Assembly: GCA_000611775.1 (NCBI GenBank)
Contig: KK106983.1
Span: 5,337,818-5,401,817, forward strand
Origin: Umbilicaria muhlenbergii
Taxonomy: Eukaryota; Ascomycota; Lecanoromycetes; Umbilicariales; Umbilicariaceae
Direction of reading: 5' to 3'
Length of the DNA stretch: 64,000 bases
Both the position numbers and the translations under genes were made by a program. Each line of letters opens with the position of its first letter. Positions within the stretch are counted from its first letter, which is position 1. Positions 21,626 to 33,700 of the stretch are shown here, in pieces. The notes below the pieces were generated by a model that searched no databases, was not told the DNA's origin, and saw nothing but the letters and a program-made list of their open reading frames with translations.

Positions 21626-23665
21626 CTATACCATTACCTGATCGACCTGGTCTTCATCTTCCTCCAAAATTCCAATCCCACTATCTAACCCTCTCTTCCT
21701 CCTACTCTTCCCCCTCTTGACTTCCACATATCCCTCGCAGCTCTCTGCGTCTCTAAATCGTACCGCACTAACAGGCGTCAACAGCCCCTTGCTCTCAACC
21801 ACTTCGGCGCCTCTGCTGTGCACATCCTTGACATGTGAGTCTCTCGCCTCTCCTACTCTCTCCATGCAATGCTCCATCTCCTGCTTCATCCTCTCAACAG
21901 CTCTAACCCCACACTCCCGCTCCTCCTCCACTCTCCCAACCAACCTTACTCGTTCGGCCTCTAGCTTGGTCAACTCAGCCCTTGCATCAGCCAGATTAGA
22001 AGTCAGCTCTCCAACGCTGACATTCAACGTCCCAATCTCTTGCTCCTTCATTTGGTTTTGTTTCTCAATCGATTTTTCCAATGCTCTAACCACCCTCTGC
22101 TTTTCATTCACACTTCCTTTTAGCTCCTTCTCCAGCTCCTCCAACTCTCTAACTCTCTCACCTCTCTCGACCGCCGCTTGCTCCGCAGCTCTTCTTCCCT
22201 TTGCTTCGGCCTCGACTTTACACTCCAGATCCGCAACTGCTTCGTCCATCTCCCCTCTGATACCGGCAATAGCTTTCTCCAAGTTTCCAGTCATCGCAGC
22301 AACTACGCCGGCGTGCTCGGATTCGAGTCTTGTCACAAGCGTCTCGAGGCCAGAGACTTCGTTTCGATATGTTTTGAGGGCGTTCTGTAGTTTCTGTATA
22401 CTTCTTTCCTTCTCGTCCAAGTCCATCTCCAACCGACCTATTTCGGTTTTGACGTCTGATGATAGCTTCGTCTTCGAAGCGTCTTGCTCCTGAGCATGAA
22501 TTCGCGCGCGATCCAGCTGCTGCAATACCGCATTGAATTGTGTCCTCAGATTTGACTCCTGGGTTTGCTTGGCAGAAAGAGCGGCCTCGGTTGCTTCTAG
22601 TTGATGTTTCAGGTACTGAAGGCGCAGAAGCATGCTGTCGAGAATAGGTTGAGGTTCTGTTGTCTGTAGCGGGAGGGAATTTTCACCCGGAAATAGACGT
22701 TCAAGAGACAGGCGTACCGAAGTAAAACGAGCGGTGTGGGCTGCGAGTGTGGCTTGGAGGCTTGTGAGCTCTTGTTCAATAGGCTCGTGGGCCGGATCCG
22801 GCATGGAGACTTGAATTGCTGCTGAAGATGTTGATGACACATCAGGATGAGTGTTTCGGTTAAGAAGGGTACCGTTCGAATCGAAGTTGACCATCATGAA
22901 CTCGTCTTCACTGTCCTCGTCCGCTACATTTATGTCCGTCCTTACTATGTCTTCATGCCTGTTTTCGGCAGGCATTGACTCGCAAGTCATCGATCGTTCG
23001 CGCATCTCATCCTTTAGGCTCCGAAGCTCGCTTTCCAACTCTTGTACCCTCTCCTCACTTGTACTATCGCAACGTCCTACGTCTTTCATGTCTATACCAT
23101 GTTTCTGCACCCGTGCCAGTTCGTCTTTGAGCTCTCGCAGCTCTTGCCGTCTCTTGTATTCCTCCAGCCGCTCAGCATCGATCTCATTGACTTCCTCGCT
23201 CAAGTTGTTTCTCCGTAAGCGCCGTTTTACTCTTTCGTCGAGGACTTGGCGAAGAGGAGCAAATTGAATCTCTCCGGTGATTGGAGACGGGCTTGGCAAT
23301 TGAATAGGCAGCGAAAGTCGACGGCGAGGAGACTGAGCTAGGAGACGAGTCGAGGAGGGCGAGGATGATCGAGACATAGGGGTAAGGATAGTGCGGCGGA
23401 CGTACGGTGTCAGGCCGGTGGACGACGAGGATTTGATGATTTCGGGACCAGGGTCTGAAAACCGAACACGTTTCTTTGGTTTCTGTGGCGAGCCTGTGTT
23501 TTCCAGGCGAATCTCACTTGAACGAGTGGAGGCATCAGGAGTGCTGGATCTGAGGTGCTTGGCGGATTGTTGGAGACCAGTGCTGCTGCGTCGCTTTCGT
23601 CGGACTGCAATGGGTCTGTCATCTTCGACATCTTCCGCATCGTATTCTACATCTTGCCATGCCAT
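21626..23665 (-). CDS. Long coiled-coil protein, function unknown
   Basis: Single exon, 679 aa from the first ATG (MAWQDVEYDAEDVEDDRPIA). N-terminal about 170 residues are basic and Ser-rich, with KKRVRFSDPGPE, which contains an RVxF-type motif (VRF) as in protein phosphatase 1 partners. From roughly residue 170 to 630 heptad-like coiled coil dominates, broken near residue 260 by an acidic segment DEDSEDEFMMVNFDS. The C-terminus ends with EGYVEVKRGKSRRKRG, LDSGIGILEEDED, a small motif that looks conserved. This architecture fits spindle pole, septal or nuclear scaffold proteins, but no family can be named from sequence alone. Confidence 0.7.
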   Translation of the reverse strand: MAWQDVEYDAEDVEDDRPIAVRRKRRSSTGLQQSAKHLRSSTPDASTRSSEIRLENTGSPQKPKKRVRFSDPGPEIIKSSSSTGLTPYVRRTILTPMSRSSSPSSTRLLAQSPRRRLSLPIQLPSPSPITGEIQFAPLRQVLDERVKRRLRRNNLSEEVNEIDAERLEEYKRRQELRELKDELARVQKHGIDMKDVGRCDSTSEERVQELESELRSLKDEMRERSMTCESMPAENRHEDIVRTDINVADEDSEDEFMMVNFDSNGTLLNRNTHPDVSSTSSAAIQVSMPDPAHEPIEQELTSLQATLAAHTARFTSVRLSLERLFPGENSLPLQTTEPQPILDSMLLRLQYLKHQLEATEAALSAKQTQESNLRTQFNAVLQQLDRARIHAQEQDASKTKLSSDVKTEIGRLEMDLDEKERSIQKLQNALKTYRNEVSGLETLVTRLESEHAGVVAAMTGNLEKAIAGIRGEMDEAVADLECKVEAEAKGRRAAEQAAVERGERVRELEELEKELKGSVNEKQRVVRALEKSIEKQNQMKEQEIGTLNVSVGELTSNLADARAELTKLEAERVRLVGRVEEERECGVRAVERMKQEMEHCMERVGEARDSHVKDVHSRGAEVVESKGLLTPVSAVRFRDAESCEGYVEVKRGKSRRKRGLDSGIGILEEDEDQVDQVMV

Positions 23666-24618
23666 TATAAAATTGAATTCTGTACCCTCGATGGCAAACG
23701 AGTCCACGGATGCGATCTGTTTGGGACGACGGTGACCAGGAGAGATGCGTGCAGCCAGACAGTTCTGGTATTAATATGTTTTGTTATCTGGAAGCAAAAG
23801 GAACAACAATAACATTAGATGTCAATGATCAAGAGAGAAGAGAAAGAGAGGAAGACTATGTAGATGAGCAAGATAGGCTGCAGCGCTCGGAATCACAGCT
23901 TGTTGTTGACGGTGGTAAACAATCGCTTAGCCTTGATCCCGGCAAAAGCGTCGAGCGCGTGCATGATTGGCTTCCGTGACCGCGTCTGAAGGCAGCCATC
24001 GTTTTGACTCATCCACGCAGGAGCCTCATCATTGGAGTCCGCTCTCTTTGGGACCAATTATTCTCGACTACCGAGTCACAGTCGCCCATCATTTCCCGAC
24101 TAGCCTATATTTGGCCGTGGGGGATAGGGATGCGCCCGCGCGCTCTGGGAACGAACGAGGTCGACGTCGACGCAGGAATAGCAAGAATAGCAGCTTCTGC
24201 CTTCTGCCATTACCTTCTGCCTGTCTAGCGCCGACTTCGCAGCGCTTGTCTTGGCTGGCTGGGGGAAAGTCCGGTTCTCCACGCTTTTCCCTGAATCCCT
24301 GCCGCTCCATCGCAAAAGCACCTTCCTAGATTCGACAACGGTATCCACCCCGCCATTACGGTCACACCATCAGTCAAGACTCATTATTACGTTCAAGGAA
24401 GGTCACCAAGTCGATGATGAAGCATGACTCTTCGCACAGGATCTTCATACTCAGAGCTTGGAGGATAATTCAGTCAGCGCCAGTGCAAGTAATGCCTCCG
24501 TAAGGGAATCGTTGGCTTGGCGCTAAGATAAGCCCGCCGAGGCAAGTAGTAGTATCATCATCGCTGCTTGAGCCCGGACGGAGGCACTATATCAAAGAAA
24601 ATATAAACGCAACAAAAC
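23666..24618. other. Shared upstream region of two divergent genes
   Basis: About 0.95 kb between the coiled-coil gene and the F-box gene. Several short frames, none supported. Confidence 0.5.
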
Positions 24619-26211
24619 ATGGACAAACTCTCTCGTTTCTTGACCTTCACTTCGCTGTCCTCCTCTCCAGTCCCCGACCCCGACCACAGCCCTCAAAACT
24701 CACCGGATATGCAAACATCAAGGACGAATGCCTCAGCGCTACTTGCCCTCCCCGCTGAAATCATCCATGAAATCTTCACTCTACTCGACCCCATCTCCCT
24801 TGCCGACTTGTCGCAAACGTGCCATCTTCTCTGTACACACGCGCACGATGGCAAGCTGTGGTACGAATTCGTCCAGAAGCACGTGCCTGCCCAGCGATTG
24901 CTCTCCCCCGGCCTCTGCAGCACGTGGAGAGACCTCTATGCCGCACATCATCCCTATTGGTTCTTGACGCGGCATAAGTTATGGTTTTCCGACAAGGCGT
25001 ATACTGGTAGTGCAATGACTGGCAGTCTCATCATTGCTCGGTTCGACCCACGAAGGTGCTGCATTGAGGCATATCGCCTTGTTGCGGAACATGGTGATCA
25101 TACGTTTGAACAATGGCCACTGGACCCTAGTGTTATTATACATGCTTTCCACCCTCGGGTCAGACTCTGGCTTGACGATCCAATCATCAAGCTTGATCTC
25201 GGCTCCTCTACTCCTAGGAAGCGACTGCAGAGGGAGATCCTCATGCCAACAGGTAATGCCCAGGGTATACGATCACTGCTGTTTCGGTCACTACGCATCA
25301 CACCCGACAATCAAACGCAGAGCATGTCCCTTTGGCCCCCTGAAATCATACCCACTTCGGAGCGTGTACGCAATGATAGTCCCAACCACTTCCGCAGTGA
25401 TTCTCAGAAGCCCAAGACGTTGGCTGACGCGAGCGATACGACGTTTCGGATACGCAAGTGGATGGAGTTCGGGTCTTTGGGAATTTCAATTGGGCTGAGA
25501 ATGGGTGAAGACGTTATGACGTTCAGCACGCTGCCAGAGGACTGTTATGCACCTACGAAGGAAAAGCCGTGGCAAGGTATCTGGGTTGGAGACTACTCCG
25601 GGCACGGGTGTGAGTTTTTAGTTGTGCTGCAGCCGGACAAACGTGCAGATCTGTCAACTTCAAGGCCATCATCTCAAGAATCGTCCTCTTCGTACGCATC
25701 AACCAGCATGGAGTCTGCGAGTGATGCGGCAGGTAGCGCCGGGGAGGATGACACAGACGACCAGGCAGAGGAAGCTCCTTACAGCGGAAGGCTCGAGGCC
25801 ATCAAGCTGACAGGCGACCCAAATGTACCAAGAGGCGAATACACCTTTATTGCTGACGACATTGGCCGCAAGGGCCTCATCCGCATTGCAGAGGAGCGGC
25901 CCTTTGTAGGCGCCAGGGTTGTAAAGAGCAGGGGCCACATCGCCGCGAGGGGGTTCATTGACCGTCAGTGAAATTCCATGATCGAGCCATGGAGATTATA
26001 ACTGAGTTGTCTAATAGACTCCTATATACCTTCGGAGCTTATCATGATATCGCATGATAGATTAGCACAGCACTGGGTGGTGAGTCCCAGAACGTGTCTT
26101 TATTATAGCCACTTACTAATGACACAAAAGGAGTTTGGCCATATTTCCTACTATTCACGGATTAACATCGATGACTATCTGGGTTTCAACAATCAACAAC
26201 CACAAAATTAA
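24619..26211 (+). CDS. F-box protein, FBXO31-like
   Basis: Three exons, 24619-25963, 26018-26079 and 26131-26211 (495 aa). The F-box lies at about residues 42-85 (LLALPAEIIHEIFTLLDPIS, LADLSQTCHLL, LWYEFVQKH) and would bind Skp1 in an SCF ubiquitin ligase. The C-terminal half carries the FBXO31-type pattern GIWVGDYSGHGCEFLVVLQP and LEAIKLTGDPNVPRGEYTF, which in animal FBXO31 belongs to a substrate-binding beta fold. An acidic Ser-rich insertion separates these two motifs. Two small 3' exons complete the protein (SELIMISHDRLAQHWVEFGH ISYYSRINIDDY, split for length); the first-exon frame alone stops at 25971, so they are easy to miss. Substrate unknown. Confidence 0.85.
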
Positions 26212-27040
26212 ACGTAGTAAAAAAATGCCTGACAATTTTCTTACCTCTTACGATGTCGTCCATGGAATTGACAATCAGCTTCCCTCAACAACATGGACAG
26301 GTGAGCCATACATCGTATCGTTCATCAAGGACAGAAGTTAACCATAAAGTCATCACACCAGTAAACAAGCGGCCGGTTTCACTGGGGGTCTCCATAGTCC
26401 TTCTCGACAAACCGCTGTGGTCAGGTGTACGTTTTACTCCCTGGATGAAGCTTCTACCTTCCATTATCGACCGTATTGCATGGCCTCTAAAAAACGCTCC
26501 TCCATGTGGTATATGAGGCGTAGGAAACCAAGGAGACCTCAAATAACCGTGGTGGGAGATCTTCGATACCATGCGCAAAAGTTTACTCGCTGCAAGCTCA
26601 GCGTCAATCTGAGCTAGCCCCATTTGGACGTACGTTAACAATGGTCGTCGAACATCTGTGACCGCTGGGTGATCAGATCCATACACCTGCCGACTTTCAG
26701 GACGTGGAACATCATTTACGGATTTCAGCGGCGAAAACGACCAGCAAACGAATCAAGGTTTTTCGGATTTTCCAGCGTCTATCTCTGAGCAGCTTTGCCC
26801 ACTCAGAGGGGAAGCAACCACATCAGTGCATATATCTGGTGTCACCCAAACCCCAGATATCAAAGAATTCCCAAACGATGCAATCCACCATGTACGTAAC
26901 CGCTTGATATGTACCGCATTGGTTCATCCAAGCGTCGAAGATATCCAAAAATCTCAAAGCATCCAAAACCCGCTCGCCAAATCGCTGCCACAACATATCA
27001 AAGCCCCAAACGAAGAATAAACCAAATAACCCAAACCCCA
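26212..27040. other. Intergenic, convergent 3' ends
   Basis: A 133-codon minus-strand frame at 26285-26686 has no family features and no supporting splice context. Nothing else recognised. Confidence 0.4.
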
Positions 27041-28496
27041 TCACCTCCTCGTCCCTCCCTCATCATCCCGCCCATCGATCGGAGTAGCTGGCACACTATT
27101 CCCCGGCGTCGACCCCGTCACCTCAATCGCCGGCAACCTCCTCAATTCCGGCAACTGCGGCGCCCCCTCCCCTCTCGCCCTCACGGGACTCTCATACGGC
27201 GGGGCCTCCTCCCCCGGCTCCGCAGCCTCCTCATCATAACGGGGCGGCTCCGTGGGCGGGATAATCAGGTCGCCCAAATCGCTTCCCTCAGGCGGCGAAT
27301 CATGACTAGCGCTAGGCGTCCGCATCGGATCGCTACTACCGCCGCTCCTATCTCCGTGCGTAGACGTGCGCGGCGTATCCGGCGCGTCAGACTCGGCCGT
27401 CATGATACTCCCATTCGAGCGATCGCGGCGGTGGCTAGGACTTATAAGCGGGACGCGGAAGAGCGAGCTGCGGCGCGAACCGCCCATGCTGGCTGCGGAG
27501 TCGAGTAAAGGCCGATGGTCGCTCTCGACGCTGTCGGCGCGGAGGCGACTGCCGTCGTGGCGAGCGAGGCCGAGGTCGGCGTAGCTGACGCTGCTGACGC
27601 GGCGGTCGCGGCCGCCGTCCGTGCGGGCGGCGTGTTCGGCTAGAAGTTGCGCGGAGTTGGTCGCGCCGGCTGCGGCTGCGGTGAGGCTGGTGGTGCTGCT
27701 GGCGGCGCTGGTGATGCTGGCGGCGCTCTCGGCGCGCTCACGCATTCGGCTCTGGATCCGGAGTTGTTCGAGGCGTGCCCAGTCGCCTGCTTCTCGCGCT
27801 TCTCGTCGTTGCCGGCGCCGCTCTTCTCGCTCTTCGATCTCGCGGCGGCGGGCGGCGCGGATCTGGTAGAGTGATTCCATCTCTTCGTCTCGCCGCGTTT
27901 CTTCCTCCTCGGCTGTTTCGGGGAATTCGATGACGGTATCTACGCCGGCGCGTTCGCCTTCGCGCGCTATGAGGCGTTCGGAGGGACGGGGGGTGGGATA
28001 GTAAGGAGGGAGTGTCATGATACTGCGGACGGAGGTGTTGCGGTCAATGGCGTTGCTTGTGGTTGAAGTGGTGATCTCTGTCGAGGGGTTCGTGGGAGTA
28101 GAAGGGGGAATGTTCGAGTATGACGTGTCGCGGTGGGCAAGAGGGGAGGACGAGCGATTGCGTGAGGGGTGATTGTTCCCACCGAACAGGCGGCCGTATT
28201 TCGATCTCGGGTTCCATCTTCGCCATACTCGCTTTAAGTAAGGTGTGGGGATGTATTTAGGATTAGGGTGCATGCGGCGGAGGTTGCGGAGAAAGATGAA
28301 CGTGGCGATGGTGAGAAGAAGGACAGAGCTGATAACGACAAGGCTCTTGATAAAGGTTAGTATGAGAGCATATGTATGCTTGGCAGATGTATCAACATAC
28401 TATTATGGCCGAAATGTTCAACGATCCAGTACTATTGTTCCCAGTCGCGGTAGTATTGTTCGAGGCCCCATCTTGTCTACTCCCCAGTCGTTGCAT
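27041..28496 (-). CDS. Single-pass membrane protein with long disordered cytosolic tail
   Basis: Two exons, 28401-28496 and 27041-28345 (466 aa). Exon 1 gives a short Asn/Thr/Ser-rich N-terminus with N-glycosylation sequons (ASNNTTATGNNSTGSLNIS). The splice leads directly into one hydrophobic segment (SLVVISSVLLLTIATFIFL) and a basic stop-transfer (RNLRRMHPNPK), which suggests a type III or type I orientation with the tail in the cytosol. The tail has a charged helix (RRREIEEREERRRQRREARE) and many Ser/Pro stretches, with PPRYDEE and APPYES, PPxY-like sites for Rsp5-type WW ubiquitin ligases. That suggests an arrestin- or Rsp5-linked adaptor, but this is inference. The transmembrane segment exists only if exon 1 is included. 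Confidence 0.75.
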
Positions 28497-29309
28497 GGCC
28501 GGTAGAAGCATTTTGCGTGAATAGAGAGTGCCGAAGCTTGAGGGACTCAATCACACAGGATTAGGAGTGATCCGTGTGGGTTACTCTAGGCTGAAGCGGT
28601 GGAGTCGAGTGCGAAACCCAGTCACAACGAGTGCGTGAATTGAGTTGGGCGGTAATTTCGAGTCAGGCAAGATTGCCGAATGGCACTGGGGCTTCCGACC
28701 CAGTCCTTGATAGGAAATTGTGAAGAATTGCTGCTGTTACTGACATCAGACTCTGTTGGGCCGCATAGCACTGCCGAGCGACCTCCGGGCTGAAACCAAC
28801 GCAGACTTGCAAAGGAGCCGAAACTTGGTTGTTATCTATATCTGGCGCGTAGATATGGATTAGATATGCTCGATGATAGCGTCTGGCAAGTTTGATCGAG
28901 TTGCAAGAAAGCACGAGAGACATTTCAGACTGGGTTCCTGAGGAAACAGGTAACTTGTAACAGGGTCTGTCGCGCTTAGCTGGCGTGGCTGAGGAGGCTT
29001 TCCACGCGGCAGCGGCTTTTGAGCTTGCCACGCACTCCACGCTTGCTTGCCACCACCTCAATTAGATCGCTACCTACCCGTATTCAGCCGGCCAATCGTC
29101 ATCGAAGTAACGGTGCGTAGGGCTACCTCGGTAGCTTCCGAAATCTTTCTCAATATCACCAGGATAACTAAGTGGCGGATACTCCAGTCAAGTACTCTTT
29201 ACACCGTGTACCCAACACTACAATTGTTCACCCGCGTCTATATCAGAATCATCCTCTTGCCCACCGCCTGCTCTTCCTATTCTGAGGCAGCATCAGACCT
29301 GAAGCAAGG
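28497..29309. other. Shared upstream region of two divergent genes
   Basis: 0.8 kb with no supported gene; both promoters must lie here. Confidence 0.5.
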
Positions 29310-30028
29310 ATGTCGCTCGGTCCAGCAGGCGCAAGCCTAAACCCGGAGCAGGCCGAGAATTTCGAGGATGTCAGTGAGAAAGTCCAAGTTCCTGACTAGC
29401 ATTGACACAGCGGTGCAGATGGAAAAGCAATTTGCCGTCAAAGGTATGGCTGCGTACACATTAACGGACCTCTGCCGATGCGACAAGCTAGCCCTCGGTG
29501 CGAGATTCGAGGCTGATTGCGACGTCCTCTAGCTGTACAGCACATGTCAACCTACTGGTCCATACTCGAAAAGATGAGGGGTTCTAGGCTACGACTGACC
29601 AAGATCGACGATGAGATCTACGAGCACTTCAAGAAGGAGTTTCCAGAGTTCAATCCCAGGGACACTATCGATGAGGATAAGATGAAGAGCAAAGAAGGCA
29701 AAGAAAGATGGCGGAATTTCATGATGGCATATGAGAAGAAGGTAGACGACTACAATTTCGGGACAATGTTAAGGGCGAACCCGAAGTTTGAATACGGAGA
29801 GAAGGAAACCATTTTCGGTTCGTAGCTCTTTTTGACTTTGCAGGGCTGGAGAATTGACAAGCCATGCCAGCGATGCGGATGCAGTTCTACGCTGTCGAGA
29901 TTGCAAGGTACGTGTGGCCTTCCGCTACTGGCGGGCTGGATCTGATGGAAAGCAGGAATCGAGAAGGCCTGAACGATTGGATTTATGAACGCGAACACCC
30001 CAACGAGGATAGCGTGAAGGCGTCATAA
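29310..30028 (+). CDS. PBDC1/Chp1 family protein (eEF1A biogenesis chaperone)
   Basis: Five exons: 29310-29369, 29419-29443, 29533-29817, 29871-29907 and 29956-30028 (159 aa). The spliced product reads NPEQAENFEDMEKQFAVKAV, then KLR-like RLRLTKIDDEIYEHFKKEF, KERWRNFMMAYEKKVDDYNF, GTMLRANPKFEYG and MRMQFYAVEIARNREGLNDW. This is the PBDC1/YPL225W family at normal length. In budding yeast this protein (Chp1) acts at the ribosome as a dedicated chaperone of nascent eEF1A; the role here is inferred. Two exons are only 25 and 37 nt. Confidence 0.9.
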
Positions 30029-30780
30029 CATAGCCAGCGCTGTGGTCGACTTACTTACAAATAGACGATGCGTGGTCACAGTGTAAGATACCACCAGGTC
30101 AAGGGCCCACTGTACCTTATCATTCACAAGTCGCTTTCTTTGCGAGCTCCAACCGTTCTTCGGCCATGGTCGGATCGTCACTGCTGCTGCTCTAACCTTG
30201 TTTCATGTCTCCTTTCCGCCCAAATAGTGGCGGCGGCATTTACTAAGCTAGCAGCCTTTGAGATTATCACAAGACGGCCTTCTCGGCTCTGGTTACCTTT
30301 GTCCGATCGAGGACTACTCTCTCACCAAATTCGCAGCCGTGGGGTATGTGACCAGCAACAGCGGTGGTCGTGAATCCCATGTTCACCTCCTTTCTATGCA
30401 TTTTCATCACCAACTCCAAGTCTTCCATCTCGAATTCACGATCAAATACTTGATCTGATCATCAGAATCCTTGTATGCCCGTAATAAGCTGCGTTTGTCG
30501 GATAACGCACAAAGATGCTGTGAGGCCTAGGCGAAATTCCTCGGAGAACAATACTAAGGGGTTACACCACACAATACAATAATTGAGCCTCAACCACACA
30601 TTGTACTACATAAAGTACGCATTGAGCGTATGTATTATCCACATCGAATTCACGATCACAACAATTCTTCACTTCATACAATGCTTGCCACCATGTCCCG
30701 GTTTCCATCAATTCCATCTGTCCTTTGCTTTCTCTTCATACACTCACACGGCTCCTTTAATCTTTTCACATATATCTCAA
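30029..30780. other. Intergenic, promoter of the ABC transporter
   Basis: 0.75 kb between tandem genes. The frames at 30068-30458 lack family features. Nothing else recognised. Confidence 0.45.
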
Positions 30781-33700
30781 ATGAAGTCAATACCTAATCA
30801 GATTCGTAACAAAGTTCCCATCATGGAGAAACCTCCAATGGACGAGGATGTTGCGGAGCTTGCGGGACAGGAGGACGAGGATGGAAGGACTGGTGGGGCA
30901 GTCCGAGCAAGCTGGAGGTCGCTGTTCAACTTCACGTCGAAATCTCATCTGTTCCCGTTGCTGGCAGCGTTGGCTCTCTCCTTGGCGTCGGGCATTATCA
31001 TACCAGCCGTTGCGCTTTTCCTAGGCAAGGTCTTCGACTCCTTTACGGCCTTTGGTGCGGGCGCCATCAGCGGGTCTAGTCTGATCCGAAAGGTAGCGAA
31101 GAATGCCATTGCTCTGGCTGGGCTAGGTTGTGCAAGTTGGCTGCTGAATGGCTGCTACTTTATGGCATGGCTCGTGTTTGGAGAGCTTCAGGCGAAAAGC
31201 GTCAGAGACAAGCTTTTTGACGGCATGCTCCAAAAGGACATGGAGTGGTATGATATGCGCAAGGCAGGGGTTGGAGCCCTGATGCCACGGTTACAAACGT
31301 AAGTAGTATTCCTCGCCGCAAAAATATGTGATTTAACCGTCTTCTCAGCCAGGTTCGCGAGCTTCAGATTGCGAATTCTCAACCACTCGGATTTGCCATA
31401 CAATACACTGTTACGACTTTTGCAGCACTTGGACTGGCTTTCTACACTGCTTGGAGCCTCACACTCGTCACACTTGCAACCGTACCGATTTCTGCTGTGA
31501 TTTTGTCCTGGATATCTGGAAGAATGCAGCCAAGCATTGATGCCCAAATCGAAGATCTCACCGAAGCATCGAAACTCGCAAACAATGCCATATCGGTCAT
31601 CGAGATGGTCAAGTATTTCAACGGGCAGGACTCTGAAATGTGGCAATATGCCAATGCTATCAAGAAGGCTGCCAAGTGGTACCTCGTTCAAGCGCAGGCG
31701 AATGCGGTGCAAATCGGTTTTGTTCGCATCATGACGCTAGGCATGTTTGTTCAAGGCTTTTGGTACGGTAGTCACCTTGTTGCCACAGGTGAAAAGAATG
31801 CAGGTCAGGTCTTGACGGCTTTTTGGGCTTGCTTGGTCGCGACGCAAGCAATTGAGCAGATATTGCCGCAGATGATCGTGCTCGAAAAAGGTAGAGCCGC
31901 GGGGGCTACGTTGAAGGCTGTGTTGGTGCAGATGGAAAGGGGCCGAAAGATTACAACCATGATTGGCCGTACGTCACCAAGGTACTGTGAGGGAGACATC
32001 GAGGCCCGAAATGTAAGTGTCCTCATTTAATTCATCACTGTCGACACGAAACGCTAACACGTCCAGCTCTTCTTTGCATATCCATCTAGGGCTGGTGAAC
32101 TAGCACTGAAAGATGCATCATTCTTCTTTCCTGCGGGCGAGACGACCTTCGTAATTGGCAGTAGTGGGTCAGGGAAAAGTACGCTGGGTAATCTACTTAT
32201 GCGTTTCTACATGCCTGGATCCGGTGAGATATCTATTGACGGTAATCCGATCCAAACCCTTGATATCAACTGGCTGCGAAACAACATCACTCTTGTTCAG
32301 CAGCAAACTGTGTTGTTCAATGAGACCATCTTCAAGAACATTGCTTTTGGCCGGAGGGATCATGGGATGGTCCGGAAGGATGAGGTCAAGAAGTCTATCG
32401 AGACAGCCTATCTGCAATATACCATACAGGATCTGCCTAAGGGTCTAGACACCCTTGTGGGCGTCGGAGGGAGTGCAATTAGTGGAGGGCAGAAGCAAAG
32501 GTTGGCCATTGCAAGGGCCAGACTTCGAGACACTCCAATTTTGGTCCTCGACGAAGCTACAAGTGCTCTCGATCACATTAGCAGAACCATGGTCATGGAA
32601 GCTATTCGAGAGTGGCGGGCTGGAAAAACAACAATCATCATCACTCACGACATCTCGCAAATCCGGGCGGAAGACTTTGCTTACGTGCTGGACAAAGGGT
32701 TCGTAACCCAGCAAGGCTACCGTCAAGCACTTGAAACTTTGCCTAGTGGCCCCTTTTCAGGATTTCATCAGCCTGATATCAATTTTCCAAAACCAGCACA
32801 TGAAGAATATCAACAAACACAAAAGTGGCAGGTTACATCAACGGATACAAATCCAGCTTCTCCTGCGCACTCCATCGACTCCCGGGACTCAATGGACATT
32901 TACTTTCCCCCAAAAGCATCATACATCCCAAGTGTTTTCGGGTTCATACCAGATGATGTTCGCGCTCGAAGACCATCCCAGGGTTTGATATCTCCTTTAT
33001 CTCCGGTGGCTGTCCACCTGCACCGCATGTCTACTCAGATGGTCAAAAGGGCAACTCTAAGAAACTACACTCGACCAGTCGGGAAATTTGTTCCTCTTTC
33101 GCCAACAATGTTACCGCCGCTGAGCGACGTGGAGGCCTTGGAGATGATCAGTCGAGGCAAGGTGCTTAGCGGCTCAAACACAGGTACAAAACTACAGGAA
33201 AATTCTGCGCATTCATTGCCTAATTCTGGTAGACGCTTCAGTATCCAGAACATCGAGGCTATTCGTTCTAGAAAGCAGCGCAAGTTGATGCAAGCGGAGA
33301 AGTCACGTCAGATCTTGTCTTTAAAGAAGATCCTTCTTACTGTCTGGCCTACACTAGGATGGAGAAAACGAGTTGTCCTAGTCTGCGGATTCCTCTGTGC
33401 TTTTATACATGCTGCAGCAACACCAGTCTTCTCGTGGGTATTCTCCAAGCTGCTTGGAACCTTCTATCTCCAGAGTAATCGCTCACAGATGGCTTTGATG
33501 TGGTCTCTGTCGGTGCTTGGCGTGGCTGTCGGCGATGCGGTTGCGTCATACTTCATGCATTACCTTCTGGAATCATGCGGTCAAGTTTGGATTGACACTC
33601 TCCGAATCCAAGCTATGAGGCGCATCTTGGATCAACCTCGAGCATGGTTCGACAGGGACAAAAACAGCCTATCCCGTCTCACCGAATGCCTTGATCGGAA

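Noticed and set aside
26285-26686. 133-codon minus-strand frame between convergent genes
   Set aside because: No domain, no conserved-looking motif, and it sits in a 3' to 3' gap.
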